Source of the DNA: Lacticaseibacillus zeae DSM 20178 = KCTC 3804 | GTDB lineage: Bacteria > Bacillota > Bacilli > Lactobacillales > Lactobacillaceae | Length of the DNA stretch: 64,000 bases | Reading direction: 5' to 3' | Assembly: GCF_000260435.1 (NCBI RefSeq) | Contig: NZ_BACQ01000012.1 | Coordinates: 1 to 64,000 of the forward strand | Part shown: positions 7,902 to 16,945 of the stretch, in pieces | How positions within the stretch are numbered: the first letter of the stretch is position 1 | Layout: every line of letters begins with the position of its first letter | Made by a program: the position numbers and the translations under genes | The notes under the pieces: model-generated | Told to the model about the DNA's origin: nothing | Databases searched by the model: none | Seen by the model: the letters and a program-made list of their open reading frames with translations, nothing else

Positions 7902-9986
7902 TTATGCTTTTTGTAAGGCTTCCTTGTAATCGTTGTTTGGGCAAACGACTTGGGTGCCGGCTTTGGTTTTCTTTTCGACTAAGAAGTGACCACAGACCGG
8001 GCAGTCGCGGCCAACTGGTTTGTCCCAGGAGACAAAGTCACAGTCTGGGTAGCGCGAGCAGCCATAAAAGACACGGTTCCGCTTGCTCTTGCGTTCGACC
8101 ACCTGACCCTCGTGACACTTAGGACAAATGACGCCAATTTCTTTGACAATCGCCTTGGTGTTGCGGCAATCCGGGAATCGAGAACAGGCGTAAAATTTAC
8201 CGTAACGCCCCATTTTGATAACCATGGGTGCGCCACAGATGTCGCAGTTAAAGCCTGCTGGTTCATCCTTAATCTGAATCTTTTCGATGCCGGTTTCGGC
8301 GTGCGCTACTTCTTTCTCAAACGGCTTATAGAACTGGTCGATAACCTTTACCCAATTGGCTTCGCCGGTTTCGATACTATCTAATTCGGATTCAACATTC
8401 GCCGTGAACTTAATATTGACGATATCAGGGAAGAATTCAACGATCAGACTGTTGACGATTTCGCCTAATTCGGTGGGTTCAAACCGGCGGGCATTGAGCT
8501 TGACGTAATAGCGCTTCTGGATGGTTTCAATAGTCGGAGCGTACGTTGACGGCCGACCGACACCATTTTCTTCCAGCGCCTTAACCAGATTGGCTTCTGA
8601 GTAACGGGCTGGTGGCTGGGTAAAATGCTGAGCCGGATCGGTTTTCAGCATTTTAACGGCATCCCCGACAGCAAGCGGCGGCAAAACATTGTCCTTTTCG
8701 TCGTTATCACGCGAGGATACGTAGAGCTTAGTAAACCCTTCAAACTTCATCTGACTGCCATTAGCACGGAAAGTGACGTCATTTTGGTCGAGAGTAACGG
8801 CGACGGTGTCGATCACTGCCGGTGTCATTTCACTGGCAACAAACCGGCTCCAAATCAACCGATAAAGCTTCATTTGGTCTTTATCTAAAACCGATGCCAA
8901 ACTTTCGGGCGTCCGCAACGTACTGGTTGGGCGAATAGCTTCGTGGGCGTCTTGAGCCCCTTCTTGAAGCTTACCTTGACGGATTTTAACGGCGGCATAG
9001 GCTTCGCCATACTTTTCGTGCAGATAGTGACTGGTCTCGGTTTTGGCGACATTGGAAACACGAGTCGAGTCAGTACGCATATACGTAATCAACCCGACCG
9101 TACCCAATTTGCCACCTAAATTAATGCCTTCATACAGCTGTTGGGCCAACATCATGGTCTTTCGGGTTCGGAAACCCAGCTTGCGGTTGGCCTCCTGTTG
9201 CAAGGTACTGGTGGTAAAAGGCGGTGCCGGGAAACGCTTGCGTTCTTTCTTTACTACTTTGGTCACGTTAAACGGCTTGGTTTTATCGACCTGGCTTAAG
9301 ACTTTTTGAACAGCCTCATTATTTTTTAAGGCCTGTTTCTTGTTCTTGATGCCGTAAAAACTGGCCGTGAACTTTTTGCTGCGACCTTTCTGAAACTCTG
9401 CATCCAGTGACCAATACTCTTCAGGAATAAAATTCTTGATTTCATTTTCGCGATCAATAATCAGTTTTAATGCAACACTCTGAACTCGACCGGCACTTAA
9501 GCCTTTTTTGACCTTCTTCCACAGCAACGGGCTGATGGAATAGCCTACGAGCCGATCGAGAATCCGCCGGGCCTGCTGGGCATCAACGAGATCCATATCA
9601 ATCCCGCGCGGCGTCTTAAACGCATTTTTGACTGCATCTTTGGTAATCTCGTTAAAAACGACGCGATTTTTGGCCTGAGGATCCAACCCGAGAATATGAC
9701 TGACATGCCACGCGATGGCTTCTCCTTCACGATCCGGATCGGCTGCAAGATAAACGCGGCTAGCTTTTTTAGCGTCTTTCTTTAAGGATTTAATGACATC
9801 GCCTTTACCGCGAATCGAAATGTAGCGAGGTTCGTAGTTGTTTTCAACATCAACACCCATTTGACTCTTGGGTAAATCGCGAATATGCCCTAAACTAGCA
9901 ACAACTTTATAGGTGCGGCCAAGATATTTTTCAATGGTCTTGGCTTTGGCTGGCGATTCAACAATGACTAACTTCTTGTCGGCCAT
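7902..9986 (-). CDS. topA: DNA topoisomerase I
   Basis: Type IA topoisomerase relaxes negative supercoils. The 694 aa protein has an N-terminal Toprim domain ([11 protein letters not shown] near residue 7 and the acidic DPDREGE motif near 83). The active-site Tyr lies in [14 protein letters not shown] near residue 310. Three C-terminal zinc-ribbon modules follow, with Cys pairs in CDICG/CSRFPDC, CPKCH/CSRYPDC and CPVCG/CPNND. The last module keeps only three of the four Cys, since Asn-Asn-Asp follows the third. GGAAGGAGCG precedes the ATG. It lies downstream of dprA as in B. subtilis. Confidence 0.97.
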   Translation of the reverse strand: MADKKLVIVESPAKAKTIEKYLGRTYKVVASLGHIRDLPKSQMGVDVENNYEPRYISIRGKGDVIKSLKKDAKKASRVYLAADPDREGEAIAWHVSHILGLDPQAKNRVVFNEITKDAVKNAFKTPRGIDMDLVDAQQARRILDRLVGYSISPLLWKKVKKGLSAGRVQSVALKLIIDRENEIKNFIPEEYWSLDAEFQKGRSKKFTASFYGIKNKKQALKNNEAVQKVLSQVDKTKPFNVTKVVKKERKRFPAPPFTTSTLQQEANRKLGFRTRKTMMLAQQLYEGINLGGKLGTVGLITYMRTDSTRVSNVAKTETSHYLHEKYGEAYAAVKIRQGKLQEGAQDAHEAIRPTSTLRTPESLASVLDKDQMKLYRLIWSRFVASEMTPAVIDTVAVTLDQNDVTFRANGSQMKFEGFTKLYVSSRDNDEKDNVLPPLAVGDAVKMLKTDPAQHFTQPPARYSEANLVKALEENGVGRPSTYAPTIETIQKRYYVKLNARRFEPTELGEIVNSLIVEFFPDIVNIKFTANVESELDSIETGEANWVKVIDQFYKPFEKEVAHAETGIEKIQIKDEPAGFNCDICGAPMVIKMGRYGKFYACSRFPDCRNTKAIVKEIGVICPKCHEGQVVERKSKRNRVFYGCSRYPDCDFVSWDKPVGRDCPVCGHFLVEKKTKAGTQVVCPNNDYKEALQKA

Positions 9987-10237
9987 GAACGCGCTCCTTC
10001 CGGTGGCATTGCTACAATAGCAAGCCCTGATTAATTTGTGCGGGCTGACGTGTTACCGTCAGTGCTTCATGATTCAGCAGGTCGCTATGCTCGGTCACAG
10101 TGGCGGATACGCCTCCGCCCAAAAACCATCCGATCACGCCTGCTGGCTCAAAACAGTTGCTATCATAAGCTAGTCATTTTGCTCTTGTCAAATCATATGA
10201 AAATTTTCCTACTATATAAAGGGCACTTTTTGGCACT

Positions 10238-11053
10238 TTACGGGTAATAATGCAGGTTCTCGATCACCGTATCCGGACCGGTCACAATTGCTGCGCCTGC
10301 TTGAATTAGCGCGTTGGTTCCTGCCCCCAAACGCTCGCCAAAACGGTTAGGTAACGCAAAAACTTCACGATTATGCTGCAAGGCATAATTTGCCGTGATC
10401 AGACTGCCGCTTTTGATTTCCGCTTCAGTGACCATCACCCCATGCGCCAAACCGGCAATAATCCGATTACGCGCCACAAATTGGAACCGTTGGGGAGCCG
10501 TTCCGGGCGGGTACTCACTCACGATCAACCCAACCCGGCCGATCCGTTCCTGCAGTAAACGATGCTTAGCCGGATAGACCTGATCGATGCCGTTAGCGAT
10601 CACCGCAATCGTCGGCAAGCCAGCTGTAAGCGCCGCCTCATGTGCCATACTGTCGGCGCCGGTTGCCAAGCCGCTTGCAATCGTCATTGGCGGCAATTGC
10701 GGGAATAATTGCGCCAATGTGGCCGCTGAATAACCGGTAGCCTTACGCGAACCAACAACACCCAATGTTAATTGGCGAAGCAACTTTATCTGACCGCGAT
10801 AAAAAAGCACCAGTGGCGGCTGGGGAATTTCACGCAGCCGTGGTGGATAGGCAGCATCGACATAAGTGACGTAGGATGACTGCCGCGCTACCGCCAATAG
10901 TGGTTCTACGGATTGAGTCAGTTTCTTGTCAAGTTCGTGTTGGAATGCCGTCAAATCGGCTTTGGCACGAATAGCTTTCTCCAAAGCGACCGCCAAACGT
11001 GGATTCTGATGGGTTGCTAAATGCCAAGTTAATAAAAAGTCGCGTAATCTCAT
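10238..11053 (-). CDS. dprA: DNA-processing protein DprA (Smf)
   Basis: DprA binds incoming single-stranded DNA during natural transformation and loads RecA. The 271 aa protein has a Rossmann-like DprA domain with GVVGSRKATGYS, SGLATGADSMAHEAAL and VIANGIDQVYPAKH, then GSLITANYALQHNREVFALP. The start is the ATG at 11053, with AGGAGG 10 nt upstream; an in-frame TTG 7 codons earlier would overlap that site and is less likely. The gene looks intact. The C-terminal winged-helix domain seen in many relatives is absent, as in many Lactobacillales. Whether the organism is competent cannot be told from this gene alone. Confidence 0.94.
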   Translation of the reverse strand: MRLRDFLLTWHLATHQNPRLAVALEKAIRAKADLTAFQHELDKKLTQSVEPLLAVARQSSYVTYVDAAYPPRLREIPQPPLVLFYRGQIKLLRQLTLGVVGSRKATGYSAATLAQLFPQLPPMTIASGLATGADSMAHEAALTAGLPTIAVIANGIDQVYPAKHRLLQERIGRVGLIVSEYPPGTAPQRFQFVARNRIIAGLAHGVMVTEAEIKSGSLITANYALQHNREVFALPNRFGERLGAGTNALIQAGAAIVTGPDTVIENLHYYP

Positions 11054-11104
11054 GCCAGAAGTTCCTCCTGTCAATACATTACGCGGCTTAACGACGATTA
11101 CGTC

Positions 11105-11863
11105 TTAAGGATTCAGCCAGTCACGCACCGGACCGAAACTACGCCGATGAATTGGCGTGACGCCATGAGCAGCCAGACCTGCTAAGTGTGCTTTCGTACC
11201 ATAACCCATGTTGTGTTTAAAATCATAACCAGGATAAACCTGATCGTACATCACCATCAGCCGATCCCGAATCACCTTCGCAACAATGCTAGCCGAAGCA
11301 ATGCTAATACTATTGGCGTCGCCTTTTATTAAGCGCTCCTGCGGCAAATCGACCGGCACATGCATCGCGTCTACCAGCAAAAACTCCGGGGCAACGCGTA
11401 AGTGACTCACCGCCTGTGCCATCGCAAGTTCAGTCGCATGGTAAATATTCTCCCGATCGATCTCGCAATTGTCGGCAACGCCGATGCCAACCGCGATGGC
11501 CTCCGTCAAAATATGCGGGTATAGCACATTTCGCTCATGGGCCGTCAGTTGCTTTGAATCATTCACCGGCCATTGAAAATGATGCGGCAAGATGACCGCC
11601 GCCGTCACAACCGGCCCAGCAAGCGGTCCACGCCCTACTTCGTCTAACCCAGCAACATACTGGTACGTTCCCCATAACTGGCGCTCATACCTGCTGCGAT
11701 ATTTCAGTGCCACTGCCTCAGCAGCGCGATGATCCTCACGCCGTTGATAAGCCGCCAGTAATTTGCCCGCACCAATGCGACTATCGTTTTTGAGCGCCGT
11801 CAAGATTGCGGGATCGACATGATCTGCTTGTAACAGCGCCTTATACTCACTCAGTCTCGGCAT
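11105..11863 (-). CDS. rnhB: Ribonuclease HII
   Basis: RNase HII cuts RNA of RNA-DNA hybrids and starts removal of misincorporated ribonucleotides. The 252 aa protein has an N-terminal helical extension and then the catalytic core. The core shows [15 protein letters not shown] (Asp-Glu pair), [16 protein letters not shown] and the [18 protein letters not shown] segment. Its start overlaps the end of rbgA, which suggests translational coupling. Two starts are possible: ATG at 11863 (chosen) and GTG three codons earlier. Confidence 0.95.
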   Translation of the reverse strand: MPRLSEYKALLQADHVDPAILTALKNDSRIGAGKLLAAYQRREDHRAAEAVALKYRSRYERQLWGTYQYVAGLDEVGRGPLAGPVVTAAVILPHHFQWPVNDSKQLTAHERNVLYPHILTEAIAVGIGVADNCEIDRENIYHATELAMAQAVSHLRVAPEFLLVDAMHVPVDLPQERLIKGDANSISIASASIVAKVIRDRLMVMYDQVYPGYDFKHNMGYGTKAHLAGLAAHGVTPIHRRSFGPVRDWLNP

Positions 11864-12707
11864 CGGTCTCACCAGGCTTTTCCAAGGTAAAGCGGCCTAA
11901 TTTCCCCTGCCGTGCATCGAAAATCAGCCGTTCCGCCATGCGATTAAATTCCTCTCCGAATCCCTGTGTTCTTGTCAGCTTCACCAGCAAGTCATGCGGT
12001 GCTGCTTGCAAGTCGGCATCTGTGAGATGGTAAGCTTTTTTCAGGGCGTCTGGATAATGGGCCATAAAATAAGTTAAGCCATATAACCCGACCACATCTT
12101 CTTGAAAAACCGCGTCAGCAATCGCGCCGGTAAACGCCAAGCGCATCCCGATCGTCTGCGAGGCAAACTTAGGCCATAGAATCCCAGGGGTATCTAACAA
12201 CTGAAAATTATCACTCGCCTTTAGCCATTGTTGATTCTTGGTCACGCCGGGCTTGTTACCAGTCACCGCAATATTACGGTGAACCAGCCGATTCAGTACA
12301 GTCGACTTGCCGACGTTAGGAATACCAATACACATCGCCTTGATCATGGGATTGCGAATTCCCCGCGCCTTCTTTCGCGCAATTTTCTCCGCCATCAATT
12401 TGGTGGCCAACTGGGGAATCTGCTGCAGTCGTTTAGCATGTTGCGCATCAGTCGCAATCGCAGCAAAACCTTGATCTTGATAGTATTGCACCCATTCACG
12501 TGTCAAGGCCGGGTCTGCCAAATCCTGCTTATTGAGGATCATCATGCGCGGCTTTTCGCCAATTATTTCATCTAACATTGGGTTGCGCGATGACTCAGGC
12601 GTGCGGGCGTCCACGACCTCAAGAATGAGATCAACCTGTTTAATTTTTTCCTGTACCTGTTTACGGGCCTTCGCCATGTGACCCGGGAACCATTGAATTG
12701 TAGTCAT
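11847..12707 (-). CDS. rbgA: Ribosome biogenesis GTPase YlqF (RbgA)
   Basis: RbgA is a circularly permuted GTPase needed for late assembly of the 50S subunit. The 286 aa protein begins [17 protein letters not shown] and has the permuted motif order: NKQDLAD (G4) near residue 58, GIPNVGKST (G1) near 122, then DTPGILWPK (G3) near 174. The C-terminal domain carries [14 protein letters not shown]. It heads the rbgA-rnhB pair known from Bacilli. The ancestral gene upstream is not present; an accessory island begins instead. Confidence 0.96.
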   Translation of the reverse strand: MTTIQWFPGHMAKARKQVQEKIKQVDLILEVVDARTPESSRNPMLDEIIGEKPRMMILNKQDLADPALTREWVQYYQDQGFAAIATDAQHAKRLQQIPQLATKLMAEKIARKKARGIRNPMIKAMCIGIPNVGKSTVLNRLVHRNIAVTGNKPGVTKNQQWLKASDNFQLLDTPGILWPKFASQTIGMRLAFTGAIADAVFQEDVVGLYGLTYFMAHYPDALKKAYHLTDADLQAAPHDLLVKLTRTQGFGEEFNRMAERLIFDARQGKLGRFTLEKPGETDAETE

Positions 12708-13034
12708 ACTAACTCCTCTAATTTATCCGATAGCGATAGCTTTACTAGGGCCTGTTTTAAGACTGCCAAAGCCACAATGACACAGTGATGATTTTGGGCA
12801 AAATGGTATAGAAACTGTACTCGGCATCAACATAGTCGCATAAAAAGTTCGACTTGCTAAAACCCTACCAATAGGGCTCCACTCCAATCTTGGTGATTCT
12901 GTTAACGCGATTCAACCCTACTAACCGATTTTCTAAGATATATTTGATTTTTTACCCAAGCTGCTCCCTGAGTAACATGTATGTGCCTTGAATCTAAGCT
13001 CAAACCTTCAATGTCAATATCACTGGAAGTTCGA
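12708..13034. other. Non-coding stretch at the island edge
   Basis: No intact gene is visible in these 327 nt. It joins the core gene rbgA to the transposase remnant and may hold further decayed insertion-sequence DNA, but I could not align it to a transposase with confidence. The rbgA promoter should lie at its left end. Confidence 0.4.
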
Positions 13035-13268
13035 CTATTGTGGAAATTTTATCACACAATCGCTAGTATCCGTCCAGCCGGGAAAAAGCTGTAGACCATC
13101 TTCCAGGATCGATAAATTTGGCAAAATCCCGTAGTAAGCGTAGCTACTTTTAAGCAACCACAAAATCGCACTACAAGGTACCTTTGTGGGGATAAGCGAT
13201 CGTCTGGTGTGGAAAATGAAAATCAACGGTGCAATCTCTTCCCATTGCTTGTCAGGAAGTTCATAAAG
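13035..13268 (-). pseudogene. Remnant of an IS5-family transposase (N-terminal part)
   Basis: On the minus strand one frame reads LYELPDKQWEEIAPL and later AILWLLKSS, then a Pro-Gly-Trp-Thr-Asp stretch. This matches the general pattern of IS5-type transposase N-termini (LTDEQWE.IAPLLP, then LNAILWLLRTG, then a W..VY..F..W segment). The Arg-rich GRPR block is altered and the frame stops after about 78 codons, long before a DDE catalytic core. It has no start codon of its own. It lies directly after the stop codon of the RT-protease. Confidence 0.6.
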
Positions 13269-13269
13269 C

Positions 13270-14271
13270 CTAGTCGGCCTTTTCCCAATTCCAAATTCTT
13301 GATCTAGGCTTTTGCAAATTCATCCATGAATAGAAATCAAGCATTTCGCTCCTAGTTGTTTCCGGACCTAAAGAACCCCTAAGAGCTATTCCCACAACGG
13401 TGTCTCCATTGGCATCTAATACAGGGCCCCCGCTGTTTCCCGATTGAATGCCACCCTTTTCATTGGTAATGATATCCATCTTACGAGTCTTTATTTCTTT
13501 GTTGGATAAGGAAAGAGTAAACTCATCCATTTGTAATGGGGCGTCTATCATACTCTCAATACGCTCCCGGGCCTCATACAACTGATAGGACTTACCTATT
13601 TGGTTTACGTATGGATATCCAACAACAAGAAGTCTCGTACTTGGCTTTAATATGTGAGTGGGGTGTTTAAATCCCCTTTTGCGCCAATCTTTATTTCCAA
13701 GAATCGTAAGAACTGAAACATCGAAGTTTGGCCAATATTCAATTTTAGTTACTTTATATCTTTTATGCTCCTCTTTGGTTTGAGGATTATATTCAACCAT
13801 TTCAACACTGTCGATATCTTCAATTCTTTTTTGATCAGTAAAAATGTGAGTGCAGGAGTAAATCTTATCTCCACAAGCAAAGGCCGTTCCGTAAAAAATA
13901 TTTTCACCCTTTTTTACTTCAACAGAAAAAACAGCATTGTAACGCTTGTAACGTTGTGGCATTGCAATTTTAAGATCAAAAAAATGTCTGCTATCAGGCC
14001 ACTTAATCTGATTGAATTCTTGCATAAGGCGTCTCGACAATGCACTATCTTTCAGAGGATCTTGTCGAATCTGATAAATAAACGAGATCATACCCTTTAC
14101 AATTTGAGCTGGATCGCCTTGATCACCTTTATTATAATATTTGAAGAATTTTTTACTGGTGTCGTCGTAATTTTCTGAAATCTGAAAATTGTGTAATATG
14201 GCTCTAACACGTCTTTCGTAACGTCTAGAAACATTTACTTTTTCATTTACAACAACTCCTGTAACCTCCAT
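13270..14271 (-). CDS. RT thumb plus trypsin-like serine protease (second part of split RT-protease)
   Basis: This 333 aa open frame would be annotated as a serine protease. Its first 27 residues are not protease: EVTGVVVNEKVNVSRRYERR is the retron RT 'VTG' region and thumb that contacts the msr RNA. After a helical linker the chymotrypsin-fold part starts near residue 112. His142 (SCTHIFTD), Asp184 (NFDVSVLTI) and Ser280 (GNSGGPVLD) form the expected triad, and GTAFACGDKIYSCTH is the normal strand before the catalytic His. No signal peptide is seen, so it acts in the cytoplasm. The ATG at 14271 has no good ribosome binding site, another sign that it is not an independent start. In retrons the domain fused to or near the RT is usually the toxic effector. 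Confidence 0.8.
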   Translation of the reverse strand: MEVTGVVVNEKVNVSRRYERRVRAILHNFQISENYDDTSKKFFKYYNKGDQGDPAQIVKGMISFIYQIRQDPLKDSALSRRLMQEFNQIKWPDSRHFFDLKIAMPQRYKRYNAVFSVEVKKGENIFYGTAFACGDKIYSCTHIFTDQKRIEDIDSVEMVEYNPQTKEEHKRYKVTKIEYWPNFDVSVLTILGNKDWRKRGFKHPTHILKPSTRLLVVGYPYVNQIGKSYQLYEARERIESMIDAPLQMDEFTLSLSNKEIKTRKMDIITNEKGGIQSGNSGGPVLDANGDTVVGIALRGSLGPETTRSEMLDFYSWMNLQKPRSRIWNWEKAD

Positions 14272-14292
14272 TCGACTTCCACGACCCGACTT

Positions 14293-15009
14293 TCACGTTT
14301 TTTCACTATTAACTCTGAACCCTGCAGCGTTAATAATCTGTTTGAGTTCATTGGATATATCGTCATGGTGCCAAATCACCTTAGGCATGTTCCCTCTAGA
14401 AGAAAACGTTATATCGTCAACATACCTTGTATAGGTAGTTCCTGTTCTTTTGGCAATACGAAGCATTTGGCTATCCAACTTATGTAAAATGATGTTTGAG
14501 AGACATGGGGAAGTCGGAGATCCCTGCGTCAAGCAATGATGTAGGCACACTAATTTTGCTAGAACATCACTAACAGCAATGGGCAAATTAAAATATTGCG
14601 CAAAAACACCGAAAACTTTATTTTGGGGAATACTAGGGAAAAAATTTTCAAGATCAAAATTCACTAATTTCTTTCGATGTTCGTGTTTACTCGCGCCATA
14701 TCTCAATCCACGTTTAGAGACAAATCCGGACACACAACTTAGCGGATGATAAATCTCTGATATGGTAAAAGCAAGTTTCCTTTGAATTGTTTTCAGGGCA
14801 TCGGAAGGCGCTTCAATAGTCCTGAAACCTCCCCGTTTTTTTCTTAACTTAAACGAGACATAATGTTTTTCTTTAATTCCTTCTGAAGAAAAGTATCCTA
14901 ATTGTTTAGAGGTTATCGAAAGAAAAGAGGCAAGTTCTTGGACATTATTTAGGCCCAAAAACCTGTCTCTAACCTCGTTAGCAGTCATTCCAATAAAAGG
15001 ATTGTCCAT
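14293..15009 (-). CDS. Retron-type reverse transcriptase (first part of split RT-protease)
   Basis: This 238 aa frame carries the fingers and palm of a bacterial reverse transcriptase. Motifs in order are the GFRTIEAP region (61-68), a GASKH sequence (105-109) in the place of the retron NAxxH motif, NFDLENFFPSI (117-127, first catalytic Asp), TQGSPTSPCLSN (161-172) and the YVDD active site (196-199). It stops at NSEKT, whereas intact retron RTs continue for another 70-80 residues; those residues are found in frame after the TGA. ATG 15009 is preceded by an AAGTAGG-like site. The upstream 250 nt hold no gene and could encode the msr-msd RNA. Group II intron RT is unlikely because no X/endonuclease domain or intron ends are seen. 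Confidence 0.85.
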   Translation of the reverse strand: MDNPFIGMTANEVRDRFLGLNNVQELASFLSITSKQLGYFSSEGIKEKHYVSFKLRKKRGGFRTIEAPSDALKTIQRKLAFTISEIYHPLSCVSGFVSKRGLRYGASKHEHRKKLVNFDLENFFPSIPQNKVFGVFAQYFNLPIAVSDVLAKLVCLHHCLTQGSPTSPCLSNIILHKLDSQMLRIAKRTGTTYTRYVDDITFSSRGNMPKVIWHHDDISNELKQIINAAGFRVNSEKT

Positions 15010-15260
15010 ATTATTACCTACTTAGTATTACGTACTTGGTCCAGAGTAAAATACAACAGAGTCATGCTTACATCTTCTATTGCTGTTTTTCTGAAGGGTG
15101 TTACATGATGGTGGACTATCTGCTAACATTGTGATAGCCAGGCGAAACGCCGGACAGAGATTTACTAGAAGTAATAATATCGCCTTTCTTTGAACCAGTC
15201 AATTCTGTCTGTCTAGCAAATTTAAAAACGCTGGATTTAAGAATTTGATTCTAAACGCGG
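15010..15260 (-). ncRNA. Candidate retron msr-msd RNA region
   Basis: Retron RNAs are encoded just upstream of their RT, and this gene-free stretch lies there. On the minus strand two adjacent hairpins are visible. One at 15138-15153 has GGCG paired with CGCC around TTT. One at 15113-15139 has GGCTAT paired with ATAGTCC with one bulged T. A possible third stem pairs AACAG with CTGTT at about 15055-15087. A clear long msd hairpin and a1/a2 pairing could not be established by eye, so the boundaries are only those of the gap. Confidence 0.35.
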
Positions 15261-15275
15261 ATTACCTAGAACGCC

Positions 15276-15596
15276 CTAAAGTACATGATCTAAGACAGCA
15301 TTAATTGTGACAATCCCAACATAAATCAGCGCCAATTTCACCCCATATACTCTATAACTGATCAAGGCAGTACCGCCAAAAATAACCACTTCTGCAAACG
15401 CCCGTTCAAGTTCATTAAGTCGATGCGGTGACATCGGCGCCATGAACCGCGACCAAAATAAAACTAAAGCAATCGGCACGCAAATGCCTAAAAGAATCTT
15501 GCTTAATCCTTCACCTTTAAATCCAGCGCCAATCAGCAGCACAAGGGTGATCAGCTCCATCAAGAACCTAACGCCATCATTTATTGGCTTAATCAT
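15276..15596 (-). CDS. YrdB family (DUF2568) membrane protein
   Basis: This 106 aa protein has about four hydrophobic segments and matches the small YrdB/DUF2568 membrane family. Typical features are the early FLMELITLVLLIGAGF segment, RFMAPMSPHRL in the middle loop and an ELERAFAEVVIF stretch. The function of the family is unknown. It starts 45 nt after the merR stop, with AAGGGGAGC 7 nt before the ATG, and is probably transcribed with merR. It is therefore the likely target or partner of that regulator. Confidence 0.75.
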   Translation of the reverse strand: MIKPINDGVRFLMELITLVLLIGAGFKGEGLSKILLGICVPIALVLFWSRFMAPMSPHRLNELERAFAEVVIFGGTALISYRVYGVKLALIYVGIVTINAVLDHVL

Positions 15597-15641
15597 TAGG
15601 CTTGCTCCCCTTCAATTTTCATCAATAATATGTAAAGAATT

Positions 15642-16046
15642 TCAGTTTTTCGCAGTTCCTATTCTGAGAATACTTGCCAATATCTCTTCCCCAGGAGCGC
15701 TCATCTCAATGTTCTTCAAGACATCGTCAGAAATCTCTTCAAGTTCAGTATAAAAACGCTTCAGCTCATGAAAATCACGCCGCTTTTTAATCACTAAAGC
15801 AAGTGAACTGGTGCGACACACCTTACTTTCAGGACGGTTGACCAGATCAGTAATTAGCCGGATTTCCTCAATTTTCAAATTGGCTTTACGAAGTGTCAAA
15901 ATAAGCTTGGCTGTTGCTACGTCGGATTCTTCATAATAGCGGTACTGATTGTCCGCACGATGAGCTGGTAAAAGACCCTCTCGATCATAAAAACGTAACG
16001 TGTCTTTGCTACAACCTAACTTTTTCGAAAATTCTGATATATTCAA
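15642..16046 (-). CDS. MerR family transcriptional regulator
   Basis: This 134 aa regulator has the N-terminal winged helix-turn-helix of the family (NISEFSKKLGCSKDTLRFYDREGLL, split here over residues 2-26, and YRYYEESDV). A long dimerisation helix (about 75-110) follows. The protein has Cys at position 12 and a second Cys in KVCRTS near residue 78; no metal-binding cluster is obvious. The start is TTG at 16046, chosen because GGAGG lies 8 nt upstream. Its own promoter has the long spacer these activators need. The inducer is not evident. Confidence 0.88.
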   Translation of the reverse strand: MNISEFSKKLGCSKDTLRFYDREGLLPAHRADNQYRYYEESDVATAKLILTLRKANLKIEEIRLITDLVNRPESKVCRTSSLALVIKKRRDFHELKRFYTELEEISDDVLKNIEMSAPGEEILASILRIGTAKN

Positions 16047-16075
16047 AATGCGCGCCTCCGTTCTTTGTCTGGTCT

Positions 16076-16106
16076 AGTATCACATGTGAGTGCACTCTAA
16101 TGTCAA
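16076..16106 (-). promoter_or_regulatory. MerR-type promoter with 19-bp spacer and operator dyad
   Basis: On the minus strand a perfect TTGACA (16101-16106) and a GATACT -10 (16076-16081) are 19 bp apart, two more than the normal 17. Within the spacer lies the palindrome GAGTGCACTC. This is the arrangement on which MerR proteins act by untwisting DNA. It drives merR and yrdB. Confidence 0.8.
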
Positions 16107-16321
16107 GTTAATTTTTAACTTTTGAAAACAGACCATGGATTTGACCTCAAACACCGTTCCAACGACAGTAAAAAGGCTATTCGTATTTGAACTGTCACGA
16201 ATTTTTGGTTAGAGTGTCGCGTACAGGGGCAGCCAGCTTATTTTCAGGATAGTAAACCGCTAAGATGTAGCGTAAACTTTGAATTAAATATCCAATCAAA
16301 CCACTAAGCGAGGAACCCAGT

Positions 16322-16945
16322 ATGGCACAACAACCACTCAGAAGGATTGAAAGTATGATCCAAAAGTTCATGGCCTCACCTCTACCAGAGAAACTGTTAC
16401 CTTATATTGACGAAGATACCATCGAAGGCACGTTAGAAAAGTTTGGTACAGCCATGTATATGCAGACAGGGCGGGATTACACAGGTTGGACAGACGTCAA
16501 TCGAATTTTAAGTGTGATGGAAAACCAGCTTACACCCTTTCATTCTGACTCGGTCGAATATGCTTCTCATTCGGCTATTATTCAGCTTTTTCTAACCTTC
16601 GTCGTACAACCTCGCTTACAGAATCCGTCAGCTTTGATCAAGGGAATTCAAACGCTTGCGCATCGACAAAACGTCACGGTTACTGATGATAATTTCGATA
16701 CTGGTAGATTGAGAGTAATTGCTGGAATTGACCAATCGCCATCAATCCCCGAAGTAAAGTTTGCGGCGGCGAGAGGTATCAAAATTAGTTTTGATGGCGA
16801 ATATGTCATGCGAATCGAACGGCCTGAGCGCTTACCGCATGCTACCCATTTAGGTAAATATGACTGGAAAAGCCTCACTGCTGAACGTACAACACCCAAG
16901 GCTTCTGGTTCGCCTTGGACTTGGTGGAAAGAAAGACGGAGTTGA
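16322..16945 (+). CDS. Hypothetical protein (possibly 5' part of a frameshifted gene)
   Basis: I do not recognise this 207 aa protein. It is soluble, with no signal peptide or membrane segment, and is mostly helical in the first half (LPEKLLPYIDEDTIEGTLEK). The second half is richer in strands (VKFAAARGIKISFDGEYVM). The start ATG is preceded by GCGAGGAA. The last dozen residues (SPWTWWKERRS) look unnatural. The frame one step over stays open across the stop and continues into the next entry, so a frameshift at about 16885-16940 may have split one gene of about 300 codons. It is read opposite to merR and lies inside the accessory island. Confidence 0.55.
   Translation: MAQQPLRRIESMIQKFMASPLPEKLLPYIDEDTIEGTLEKFGTAMYMQTGRDYTGWTDVNRILSVMENQLTPFHSDSVEYASHSAIIQLFLTFVVQPRLQNPSALIKGIQTLAHRQNVTVTDDNFDTGRLRVIAGIDQSPSIPEVKFAAARGIKISFDGEYVMRIERPERLPHATHLGKYDWKSLTAERTTPKASGSPWTWWKERRS

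Larger units (their letters stand above)
13270..15009 (-). pseudogene. Retron-type RT fused to a trypsin-like protease, split by one in-frame TGA
   Basis: Read across the TGA at 14293-14295, the two open frames below form one continuous 579-codon gene. The TGA is in frame with the ATG of the second part, 24 nt apart. Codons 240-246 between them read KSGRGSR, giving NSEKT-stop-KSGRGSR-MEVTG. This fits the usual retron RT thumb sequence, where a basic residue followed by S/G-rich sequence leads into the VTG motif. CGA to TGA is a single transition. The gene is therefore either a nonsense mutant, a read-through product, or carries a sequence error. Low-GC codon use sets it apart from its neighbours and suggests transfer. 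Confidence 0.8.

Noticed and set aside
9987-10237. Leader of topA with several short inverted repeats as a riboswitch
   Set aside because: The stems (such as CTGACG/CGTCAG) are short and match no riboswitch core I know.
13035-13226. 63-codon frame as an independent small gene
   Set aside because: Its coding similarity extends upstream of any start codon and matches the N-terminus of IS5-type transposases, so it is a remnant.
14293-15009. Group II intron origin of the reverse transcriptase
   Set aside because: No intron domain V/VI, maturase X or endonuclease domain is seen; the VTG motif after the TGA and the gene size fit a retron RT.
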